This document shows positions 30,583 to 38,811 of a DNA stretch of 64,000 nucleotides, one piece after another. The translations under genes and the position numbers were made by a program. The notes beneath the pieces were generated by a model. That model saw only the letters and a program-made list of their open reading frames with translations. It was not told where the DNA came from and made no database searches. Position 1 is the first letter of the stretch. Each line of letters begins with the position of its first letter. The stretch comes from Chloroflexota bacterium (GTDB taxonomy: Bacteria > Chloroflexota > Anaerolineae > Aggregatilineales > Phototrophicaceae), in contig WTGB01000165.1 of NCBI GenBank assembly GCA_011523735.1, positions 62,001 through 126,000 on the forward strand. The letters run 5' to 3'.

Positions 30583-31338
30583 ATGCGATATCCGACTATG
30601 CGAGAGGCGATGGAATCCGGCGAGACCTTGGTTTTTGGGCATCGTGGAGCGATGGCCTCTGCGCCCATGAATACGTTGGCGTCGTTTCAGTTGGCATACA
30701 AGCAAGGCGCCGCCGGCATTGAACTCGATGTGCATTTATCTAAAGACGGACATCTCATCGTACTGCACGATTTCACCATCGACGCTACAACCGATGGGCA
30801 AGGCGCCGCCGCCGACTTCACACTTGCGGAGTTGAAACGACTGGACGCGGGCAGTTGGTTCTCGCCCGCTTTTGTTGGTGAACAGATTCCCACGCTTGAC
30901 GAAGTTTTCGAATTGGTGGGGCGCAAGCTCTTGATTAACATCGAAATCAAGTCCCGCTCTACCGAGAGTGAAGCGATAAATCACGCCGTCGCCGACAGTA
31001 TCAGAAGCCACCAGATGACTGATCGCGCGATCGTTTCATCCTTCGATTCGCGGCTGTTGCAACGATTTATAGAGATATGCCCAGAAGTGATGATCGGCTA
31101 TTTGCACTCGCCTAGTGGTGCGGCGGACTTGATGGATGGCTTAGCGCATGAAGCGCGGCACCCCTGGCACGAACTGATCGACGATGCCTACATGTCTTGG
31201 GCAAAGGGTAGCGGCTATTTCGTCAATGCCTGGACAGTAAACGATACGCAGCGCGCCTGCGCCTTGAAGCGCTTGGGTGTCAATGGCCTGATCACTGACA
31301 GCCCCGCTCACATCATTGACGCTTTGGAATCATGCTGA
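30583..31338 (+). CDS. Glycerophosphodiester phosphodiesterase
   Basis: FGHRGAMASAPMNTLASFQLAYKQGAAGIELDVHLSKDGHLIVLHDFTIDATTDGQG. Confidence 0.92.
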   Translation: MRYPTMREAMESGETLVFGHRGAMASAPMNTLASFQLAYKQGAAGIELDVHLSKDGHLIVLHDFTIDATTDGQGAAADFTLAELKRLDAGSWFSPAFVGEQIPTLDEVFELVGRKLLINIEIKSRSTESEAINHAVADSIRSHQMTDRAIVSSFDSRLLQRFIEICPEVMIGYLHSPSGAADLMDGLAHEARHPWHELIDDAYMSWAKGSGYFVNAWTVNDTQRACALKRLGVNGLITDSPAHIIDALESC

Positions 31339-32027
31339 AAAGCTTTTGGCGCCTCTGTTTCCGGCTGCTCTACAACGAGTTGGCATTCACGTACGATATC
31401 ATCAGCCGACTTATTTCGCTTGGCCACTGGGGCAGTTGGCAACGCTGTGTATTACCTTATTTGCCAGCGCCGAACACGGGTGTGATCCTGGAATTGGCTC
31501 ACGGAACGGGAGATTTACAGATTGATTTGCTGCGGGAAGGCTACAAGACGGTCGCGCTTGATCTCTCACCTTACATGGGACAATTGGCGCAACGAAAACT
31601 CCGACATGCCAATCTGAACGCCTATCTCGTTCGAGGTGATGCCCTGCGCTTGCCGTATCGATCAAACGCCATTGCCGCGGCCGTTTGCACCTTCCCAACA
31701 CCATTCATCTTCTGTCAGCATGTCCTGGATGAACTGGCGCGCGTATTGCAGCCATCAGGGCGAATTGTTGTTGTGCTCGTGGGGCAGCTACGGGGCCGGG
31801 GTCTATGCCGACAGCTTATTCGTCAACTGTATCGACTGAGTGGCCAGCGGGACGCATTGCTAAGTGAAAGCGCCGTCTTTGAGCTATTCTCCACATCACA
31901 TTTTCATGTCAAGAATCATGTCGTAACTATTGGCAGTACTGCCGCTCAAGTCGCAGTGCTCACAGCTGTCCCTAGGCTCAACTTGCCTCAGCCGGATGTC
32001 AGCCTAGATTTTGCGCACTTATCATGA
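31332..32027 (+). CDS. Class I SAM-dependent methyltransferase
   Basis: VILELAHGTGDLQIDLLREGYKTVALDLSPYMGQLAQRKL (SAM-binding motif I); overlaps the GDPD stop by 7 nt. Confidence 0.85.
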   Translation: MLKSFWRLCFRLLYNELAFTYDIISRLISLGHWGSWQRCVLPYLPAPNTGVILELAHGTGDLQIDLLREGYKTVALDLSPYMGQLAQRKLRHANLNAYLVRGDALRLPYRSNAIAAAVCTFPTPFIFCQHVLDELARVLQPSGRIVVVLVGQLRGRGLCRQLIRQLYRLSGQRDALLSESAVFELFSTSHFHVKNHVVTIGSTAAQVAVLTAVPRLNLPQPDVSLDFAHLS

Positions 32028-32047
32028 TACACTGCTCGCTTGAATAT

Positions 32048-32123
32048 GGTGGACGTAGCTCAATGGCAGAGCACCTGATTGTGGTTCAGGCGGTTGAGGG
32101 TTCGAGCCCCTTCGTCCACCCCA
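32048..32123 (+). tRNA. tRNA-His(GTG), with encoded CCA and G-1
   Basis: Acceptor GTGGACG/CGTCCAC, anticodon loop TTGTGGT flanked by CCTGA/TCAGG, T-loop GGTTCGAGCCC, extra 5' G opposite C73, 3' CCA encoded. Confidence 0.96.
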
Positions 32124-32299
32124 ATACGCTGTAGACTGCGAAACCCGTGACAAGCGATTGTTCTGTTTTACACCCTCTCCTTCTCTTTCTTGATAAACCA
32201 CGTTGCTCGTAAAAGCACTAGACTCATTAATTTGCGTGAGCAGGGAATACCGACTCACTGACGACGAGCGGCTGTTTGATTCGTCTCGTAGATCAATGA

Positions 32300-33445
32300 T
32301 CAAGTGTGTGACCGGAGCAAAGTGCTGCGTCGCCTCTTGCGGCGGCGCAAACCCATTATTGTTCCAGCAAGCGATTCGGCTGCTGTCGCTGGTGGCGGAA
32401 AATAATCGGGTTCTTCAAACCGGCTCACAGCCCGTTCCGCAACTTCTACTGATGCCTCGCCTGGTCTCTGCGTATCCCGGTAAGGCGCCGGAGCCCCGCT
32501 TGCGCGGTTCCTCGCTTCACTAGGTTTCTGCAAGCCAAATATCTCAAATACGCTGAGGTCTGCCGTGTCACGGGATTCTCTAAGTGGCGGCAGCGGTCGC
32601 TCAGGCAGTGAATCGGTGGCTATTTCGCTGTCGTCGGGAGGCGCCGGCGTGGCGGGCTCCGGTCCCGGCAAGGATGACTCCGCGAACAGCGCCTCCACCT
32701 CTACCGGCTTCGTGTCATGCAACAATACTTCTGGCTCAGCTTCGCTCTCCAATTGAAAGCCTGGCGCGAGCACGACCGGATTCGGTTTGGTATCTGTGTC
32801 AACCACCGCTTGAAGTGGCTCCTCTGCAGCTTCAAAGTCGTAGAGAGCCGGCTGTTTGTCAGTATCTGCATCAACATCGCTAGTTGCCAATTCTTCAAGC
32901 GCCGGATCATGAAAAGAGGAGGGATGACGCGGCTTATATGACGATCGTTCACCCACATCGGGCGCTCCTCGGACGCTGGCTTTGGCTTCATGAGTGGAGA
33001 TGCCGCCCGACTCTTGCAAAATAAGTTGATGCAGATTGCGCAGGCTTGCTTGAATCCGATTCGTCGTGCCTCGCTTTATACGCATAGCGTTACGCAATCC
33101 ACCCAACACGCCCTTGAGTTCGTATTGAAAGGTCCAGCGAACCAAGGTTCCGTCGGTCACTTCATGTAAGCGGATCCGACCTTGGTTCTCGCCGAAACGC
33201 GTCCCGTCCTTCACGCTGTATTCATATCCAAGCGTGTCGTACCAGGCGCTTACCTCGACAACCATATCGCTGTTATTATCCGAAGAGGCCCGCCATCGCG
33301 TCCCCCTGCCTTCCCGCTGCGTGGAAAGAAACGAGACCGAACTGATATCTTCTTGCCATTGGGGCAGGGCAGCGATGTCACCCAGAAAACGCCAGATAAA
33401 CTCCGGCGAGGCGGGAATGAGGATTTCGAGATCAATGACGTTCAT
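32300..33445 (-). CDS. SRPBCC/START-like domain protein with long low-complexity acidic/proline tail
   Basis: N-terminus VIDLEILIPASPEFIWRFLGDIAALPQWQEDISSV; the C-terminal ~220 aa are rich in E, P, D, S. Confidence 0.72.
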   Translation of the reverse strand: MNVIDLEILIPASPEFIWRFLGDIAALPQWQEDISSVSFLSTQREGRGTRWRASSDNNSDMVVEVSAWYDTLGYEYSVKDGTRFGENQGRIRLHEVTDGTLVRWTFQYELKGVLGGLRNAMRIKRGTTNRIQASLRNLHQLILQESGGISTHEAKASVRGAPDVGERSSYKPRHPSSFHDPALEELATSDVDADTDKQPALYDFEAAEEPLQAVVDTDTKPNPVVLAPGFQLESEAEPEVLLHDTKPVEVEALFAESSLPGPEPATPAPPDDSEIATDSLPERPLPPLRESRDTADLSVFEIFGLQKPSEARNRASGAPAPYRDTQRPGEASVEVAERAVSRFEEPDYFPPPATAAESLAGTIMGLRRRKRRRSTLLRSHT

Positions 33446-33533
33446 GGTTTATGCCGCAGAGGCGTGACTGGAATTGTGCTTTATGCTACACTGACTTAAG
33501 ATTTTACCACTGGAAAACTGAACCGCAACCACG

Positions 33534-33812
33534 ATGCCGAACCCCATATTTGTCTTCGCCTTTGTAATCGCCACGATGTATGGCTTGGGTTTCCATGTGA
33601 TTATGAGTGGCGGCGCGCGCCGCATGGTGCTCTTCATTGTCACTAGCTGGCTCGGCTTCCTGCTTGGGCAGTACATCGGCGGACACATGGACATCCCGAT
33701 CCTCAAAATCGGCGTCATACACCTGTTGCCTGCCTCCGCCGGCGCTATAGCCCTTTTGATCTTCGCTCACGTTCTAACATCGGAACCAAACACTCCAGTT
33801 TCGCGGCGATAA
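33534..33812 (+). CDS. Small integral membrane protein
   Basis: 92 aa, three hydrophobic segments; leads a short membrane-protein cluster. Confidence 0.65.
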   Translation: MPNPIFVFAFVIATMYGLGFHVIMSGGARRMVLFIVTSWLGFLLGQYIGGHMDIPILKIGVIHLLPASAGAIALLIFAHVLTSEPNTPVSRR

Positions 33813-33815
33813 ATC

Positions 33816-34328
33816 ATGACCGAAGCTGAGGCGGACATCAGTACCGCGGCGCCCACTAACATTCCCACCTCTGGTGGCCACAAGATAACGCGGCTCATCA
33901 AGGTCACATCCATTATCGGTATCTTGCTCATCTTGCTTCTTTTGGTCGCTGCCCTCGTCGCAGCGCTGACCGCCGCCGATACCTGGGCGCCGTTCGTCCA
34001 GATATTCCGTGATGTATTCCTCCTGCTTCTGCTCTTAGAATCTGTTCTGGTCATTGCTGCTTTGACAATTCTGCTCTTGCAAGCGGCTGGGTTCCTGATC
34101 ATGCTGCGATCAGAAGTCAAGCCTATCCTGGATAACGCGCGGGAAACGACACGCCTGAGCAAAGCAACCGCCCAGTTCGTCAACAATAATGCTCTCGATC
34201 CCTTGATTCAGATCAAAAGCTTCCTGGCCGGATTGCTGGCCTTCTTGCGCGAGCTGATTCGCCTCCGGGCTGTAGTTGTGGCTGATGAGGCAGATGCTGA
34301 TGAAACGCATGAGATCAAAGCGGTTTGA
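33816..34328 (+). CDS. Membrane protein, uncharacterised
   Basis: Two hydrophobic segments followed by an amphipathic helix (LDNARETTRLSKATAQFVNNNALDPLIQIKSFLAGLLAFLREL). Confidence 0.65.
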   Translation: MTEAEADISTAAPTNIPTSGGHKITRLIKVTSIIGILLILLLLVAALVAALTAADTWAPFVQIFRDVFLLLLLLESVLVIAALTILLLQAAGFLIMLRSEVKPILDNARETTRLSKATAQFVNNNALDPLIQIKSFLAGLLAFLRELIRLRAVVVADEADADETHEIKAV

Positions 34329-34533
34329 CCTGGACGAAAATGCGACTTTCGCCGGCATATTGCTAGGGCTATTGCTTGGCGCCGTTTACGCGGTGCTGCA
34401 TATCAAGCAGAGCGGACCCGCGCGGCGTCAGGACTTGATGCAGTTTGGCGCTGCTACCGCTGAACTTGAAATGCAGGCGAGCATCACAGAGGCGAAAGCA
34501 AAGGCGAAGTCGCGACTTGAGCGTGACGACTAA
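34309..34533 (+). CDS. YtxH-like small membrane protein
   Basis: MRSKRFDLDENATFAGILLGLLLGAVYAVLHIKQSG...; overlaps the upstream gene. Confidence 0.6.
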   Translation: MRSKRFDLDENATFAGILLGLLLGAVYAVLHIKQSGPARRQDLMQFGAATAELEMQASITEAKAKAKSRLERDD

Positions 34534-36152
34534 ACGCTTTCGATCTGCTCGAATGCCCTGCCCAATGCTGCGAGCACATCGCCAGCGATGACGCTCCGGC
34601 TGCTCCCCACCTTGCCTGCCGCCATCGTCCCAGCCAAGCCCTGAACATAGGCGCCTAGCCGCGCGCTGTCATATGCACTTAGCCCCTGTGCCCGCAAGCC
34701 CGCAATCAGTCCAGCCAGAATATCTCCCGTGCCGGCCGTGCCCAACGCATCGGTTTTGAAGGGGATGACGCTCGCTTCACCCTCCGGACTGGCGATGATG
34801 GTATGCGCGCCCTTGAGCGCGACCACCATATTCCATCGCGCTGCATACTGCCTTGCAACGCACCAGCGTTCGCCGTTAATCTCCGCCGTGGACAGCCCGC
34901 TTAAGCGAGACATCTCTCCACTATGTGGCGTGATAATCGTGTCGGGCGGCAATGACTTCCACCATTCTGGCTCCTGACTCAGCGCGTTCAAGGCATCAGC
35001 ATCCAGGACCAGCGGCGGCGCATCAGCATTCGCAACCCGCTTGACAAAAGCGACTGTACTTTCATGCAAGCCCAGTCCACAGCCAATGAGCAAAGCATCA
35101 TATGTCTGCGCGGCGGCAACGAGTGTTTCGGCCGCCTGCTCATTGATAGCGCCACTATCCGCACTCAATGGGAGCCAGGTTGGCTCGCGCAATCCGCTGG
35201 ACACGATGCTGATGAGCTCTCGCGACGTGCCAATCGTGACCAGTCCAACGCCAGAACGACACGCGGACTCCCCAGCCAGGGCGACAGCGCCAATATAGTT
35301 GGGCGAGCCCGCAACAAGCATGACCTTCCCGAAACTTCCTTTGTGGCCATCGAGTGGCCTTGGCGGGAGAAGCGAACCGGCAAGCCGGCTGTCAACAACG
35401 GTTGTTGAGACCTGTTGCAACTCAGGCAAAGTAGATGGAAGGCCAATCGGCAAAACCACGAGGTCGCCGACTTTGCCCGCCGCTGGGAAAGTTAATAATC
35501 CCGGTTTTGCCGCAATGAAACTGATCGTCGTATCTGCGGCGATTGTATATGGATCGGCTTTGCCGCTGTCACAATCAACACCGCTGGGGCAGTCAATAGC
35601 CAGAATGAACGGTCGTCGCTTATCTCGGCTTACTATACCGCCGACATGTTCGATCTCACCATCTCTGCTATACGGTCGATCCTGACTGAGGCAGCGCATT
35701 ACTCGTTTCAGCACAGTGGATGCGCGATCCCGCAATGGCAGCCGCAGCCCGATGCCGAACAGCGAATCAACGATGACAACCGCCTCGCGGATCCATTTCT
35801 CAAGTATCCTGCCCTGTTTATCGTCAGCAGCAAATACAATGGCGATCCCGGCATCTTGCGCGGCCTTGAAAACTTTGTCGTCTTCGCCTCGCGTCTCAGG
35901 CAAGTAAAGGCGAATGTCAGCGGTCGTTCTGCGCGCCAGGTCAAGCGCCATGACTAAGCCGTCCCCGCCGTTATTTCCTTTGCCTACTAAGAACATAATG
36001 ACTGGCGACTCATTTATCGCGATTCGGGTTTGCAAATAGGTACTTGCCGCCTGACCCGCGTTAAGCATCATTTGCTCATAGCTGATCCCTGATCGGTCGG
36101 CCGCCGTTTCGATCGCTCGTATCTCCTCCACGCTTGCTACTTTGATCGTCAT
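34530..36152 (-). CDS. nnr: Bifunctional NAD(P)HX epimerase/dehydratase
   Basis: N-terminal epimerase VASVEEIRAIETAADRSGISYEQMMLNAG...VGKGNNGGDGLVMA; C-terminal kinase-fold dehydratase PPRPLDGHKGSFGKVMLVAGS...GTAGTGDILAGLIAGL. Start set at MTIKVAS. Confidence 0.93.
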   Translation of the reverse strand: MTIKVASVEEIRAIETAADRSGISYEQMMLNAGQAASTYLQTRIAINESPVIMFLVGKGNNGGDGLVMALDLARRTTADIRLYLPETRGEDDKVFKAAQDAGIAIVFAADDKQGRILEKWIREAVVIVDSLFGIGLRLPLRDRASTVLKRVMRCLSQDRPYSRDGEIEHVGGIVSRDKRRPFILAIDCPSGVDCDSGKADPYTIAADTTISFIAAKPGLLTFPAAGKVGDLVVLPIGLPSTLPELQQVSTTVVDSRLAGSLLPPRPLDGHKGSFGKVMLVAGSPNYIGAVALAGESACRSGVGLVTIGTSRELISIVSSGLREPTWLPLSADSGAINEQAAETLVAAAQTYDALLIGCGLGLHESTVAFVKRVANADAPPLVLDADALNALSQEPEWWKSLPPDTIITPHSGEMSRLSGLSTAEINGERWCVARQYAARWNMVVALKGAHTIIASPEGEASVIPFKTDALGTAGTGDILAGLIAGLRAQGLSAYDSARLGAYVQGLAGTMAAGKVGSSRSVIAGDVLAALGRAFEQIESV

Positions 36153-36181
36153 GAGGCATCGTCCTTGATTCGCAAAATAAA

Positions 36182-36210
36182 GAGGCGTGTATCTCAATGA
36201 TACACGCCTC
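36182..36210 (-). terminator. Terminator after polyprenyl synthase (minus strand)
   Basis: Perfect 12-bp stem GAGGCGTGTATC / GATACACGCCTC; on the minus strand followed by TTTATTTT. Confidence 0.82.
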
Positions 36211-36235
36211 GCCAACTCTAACCTATGTTCGTTGC

Positions 36236-37180
36236 TCAGGTCTCTCGTTCAATGACCATCAGCGCAAGCTCTTCCAATGCTGACTTCGCGGACGATTCCG
36301 GCAACTCTCTCAGCTTCGCGATCGCGCTGTTCACAAGCAGCGTCGCCTGCGCGCGCGCTTTGTCAATAGTATCCCCCTCCATCATCTTGCGCTTTATCGC
36401 CTCCACCGGGTCAATAACTTGTGCGTTGCCGTTTCCATTGGGAGCAAGCGCAACGGCGACACCCCGTCCCTGACGGACGTCAATGCCGCTTGTCTTGCCC
36501 AAGCTCTCTTCATCCGCCACGATATCGAGGATATCATCGATGATCTGGAACGCCAGCCCGACATTGTATCCAAACTCGGCAAGCGCGTTGATTTTGCCCT
36601 GATCGGCCTTCGCCAATTTTGCGCCAATCACTGCAGCGGCTCTGAAAAGGGAAGCGGTCTTCAGCGCGATGATGTCCATGTAGACTTCGCGCGTAAAAGT
36701 ATTGTTCTTGACTGCGCTAGCTTGCAGCGTTTCACCTTCCACCAATGCAGTAGCGGCCCGCGCCAGATCGATATTGAGGTGCTGATACGGCGCCATTAAC
36801 TCGTAGACTGCGGTAAAGAGGAAGTCTCCCGTCAGAAGCGCAAACGTGCGCCCCCAGATCGCGTTCACCGATGGGCGGCCACGGCGAAGAATGCCATGAT
36901 CGTTGATATCATCGTGCACGACACTGGCCGTATGCATCAACTCGATCGCTGCAGCTGGCTTGGCCACATAGGTTACATCGCCTCCGCCAAGCGCGAGATA
37001 AGTCAGCAGCAAGAGCCGGGGTCGAATACGCTTGCCGCCAGCGCTCAGAATATGCCGGCTCGCATCCCGCAAGACCTCGACTTGGCTGTCGGTGACTTCT
37101 AGCATGGCGCGCTCAACGGCGACCAAACCTTCGTCCAGGTGGCTTGATAGTTTCGCCGGGCTTGTTACTATTCCCGTCAT
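36236..37180 (-). CDS. Polyprenyl (trans-isoprenyl) diphosphate synthase
   Basis: SVVHDDINDHGILRRGRPSVN and FQIIDDILDIVADEESLGKTSGIDVRQGR. Confidence 0.93.
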   Translation of the reverse strand: MTGIVTSPAKLSSHLDEGLVAVERAMLEVTDSQVEVLRDASRHILSAGGKRIRPRLLLLTYLALGGGDVTYVAKPAAAIELMHTASVVHDDINDHGILRRGRPSVNAIWGRTFALLTGDFLFTAVYELMAPYQHLNIDLARAATALVEGETLQASAVKNNTFTREVYMDIIALKTASLFRAAAVIGAKLAKADQGKINALAEFGYNVGLAFQIIDDILDIVADEESLGKTSGIDVRQGRGVAVALAPNGNGNAQVIDPVEAIKRKMMEGDTIDKARAQATLLVNSAIAKLRELPESSAKSALEELALMVIERET

Positions 37181-37298
37181 GACAAACTCCAGAATTGCAA
37201 TTGTGAAGTTCAGAACTATCTAAATCTATTTTACATTATGAGCGACATTCGTCAACGGAATTCGATGCTGGTCTGGCATATCTTGGCTATCGCCCGAT

Positions 37299-38462
37299 TC
37301 AGTCGGCGCACTTCCCTAGCGTTTGACAGAGTTGACTAATGTGTAAGCGGTCATGCTGCGCCGTAAAATAAGCCATCTCCAACAGGTTGGTCAATCCAAA
37401 TATGCTGTGACGCGCCGGGCGCCCCCAATCACCATCGTCCAATTTCGCTAGCATTTCCATGGTAACCAGTCGTTCGCGGCGAAAGCGTTCAAATACTTCA
37501 ACGCCGTCATCGTGGCATTCCGGGATGTCCGGTCCAGGCGGCGCCAAAGCTGGAATGAAGGGATTGTCCTTAGTAAGTATAGTTCGCAAACGCTGCTGAT
37601 GCACTTCGGTCTCCGCGTGCCAAAGATGACAAAGTATCTGGACGATAGACCATTCTTCCGGGTCCGGGCGCTGGAACCATTGATGCGCCTTCACTTCAGC
37701 GAGAAGACCAGAAAGCGCGGCGAGGTTGCCCTTGTATTGTGGTTTTAGCATGCTGGCGCTAACTTCCTTAGCCAAAAGCTCGTTCTGCCAGTCCGGCTTC
37801 TGCAATCGTTCCAGGATCGGCTTCAAGCCCAGTTCATCGCTGACTCGCCAGGTATGAATGCCCAAGGCCTTTGCCGGCGCGATATCGTTTGTCGGACTGT
37901 CTCCGATGACCAGGCACTCGTCCGGTTCCACGCCGACTCGTGCGACCGTCTCGGCAAAATAAGCCGGATCCGGTTTGACGAAGTGCATGTTCTCGCTATG
38001 CGTGATGAACGCAAACTCGCCGATAAAGTCACCCAAGCCCGCCCAAGAGATGCGCGCGCGAGTCGCAGCCTCCGGGAACAGCGGATTGGTCGCGATCGCA
38101 ACCAGTAGACCTTGATTCAGCAAGTCTACTACCAGGTCCGCCGATCTGGCGATGGGCGACGTATTCGCCCGAAAGCAGTGGTAAGGACCCGCATAGAATG
38201 AAGCCAGCGCGGCGGAAATCTCCTCCCTTGGCAGCGGCAACGCGCAAACTAGCTCATCCAGTACCAGTTCGGCATTGGTGAGGTATGAATCGCGCTTGGC
38301 ATTGAGGCGCCCTATGGCGCTGCGAAGCGCGTCAGAAGCGCCGCTGATGCCAAAGCAATCCGCGAAATGTCGATCCCATTCGTCACGAAAGGTTTGGACC
38401 CACTGGCGGTCTGGATTATGAAGCAGGGTATTGTCTAGGTCCAGCAGGACGCCCTTAATCAT
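37299..38462 (-). CDS. Fusion protein: HAD-family hydrolase + DinB-like domain
   Basis: N-terminal MIKGVLLDLDNTLLHN...CLVIGDSPTNDIAPAKALGIHTWRV; C-terminal EEWSIVQILCHLWHAETEVHQQRLR...YFTAQHDRLHISQL resembles DinB four-helix His motifs. Start set at the ATG at 38462. Confidence 0.82.
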   Translation of the reverse strand: MIKGVLLDLDNTLLHNPDRQWVQTFRDEWDRHFADCFGISGASDALRSAIGRLNAKRDSYLTNAELVLDELVCALPLPREEISAALASFYAGPYHCFRANTSPIARSADLVVDLLNQGLLVAIATNPLFPEAATRARISWAGLGDFIGEFAFITHSENMHFVKPDPAYFAETVARVGVEPDECLVIGDSPTNDIAPAKALGIHTWRVSDELGLKPILERLQKPDWQNELLAKEVSASMLKPQYKGNLAALSGLLAEVKAHQWFQRPDPEEWSIVQILCHLWHAETEVHQQRLRTILTKDNPFIPALAPPGPDIPECHDDGVEVFERFRRERLVTMEMLAKLDDGDWGRPARHSIFGLTNLLEMAYFTAQHDRLHISQLCQTLGKCAD

Positions 38463-38802
38463 CGCTGCTTTCCAATGCTTGCCGGAATATCTCCAAGCCC
38501 GGATGCTCGTCCGGGCAACCGACATAGGGATCCACTTTTTCGCCGTTTTTCAGGCAGATCGCTTCGACTTCAACTCGCCTGACTAGACCCAGGAATCCGG
38601 ATCTAATAGTCAGTTTGAGTTGCGTATCGCGGCTGGCATTGGCGAGGAGGATATCCGGCACAGGGCATTTCATGCAGTCTTTGGGATGCCAACCCTCAGA
38701 GTCGGGATTGCGCTTGGCCAGGCGGCACTCTTCTACGTCACGTGTATGACGGTTGAAGTCGGCGTAATAATGCGGGCACTCTCTGCCAGCGGGCGTCTTC
38801 AT
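38455..38802 (-). CDS. Uncharacterised small four-Cys protein
   Basis: ECPHYYADFNRHTRDVEECRLAKRNPDSEGWHPKDCMKCPVPDIL; 10 bp downstream of the dinG-like ORF and overlapping the HAD-DinB start by 8 nt. Confidence 0.72.
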   Translation of the reverse strand: MKTPAGRECPHYYADFNRHTRDVEECRLAKRNPDSEGWHPKDCMKCPVPDILLANASRDTQLKLTIRSGFLGLVRRVEVEAICLKNGEKVDPYVGCPDEHPGLEIFRQALESSDD

Positions 38803-38811
38803 CGCATTCGC

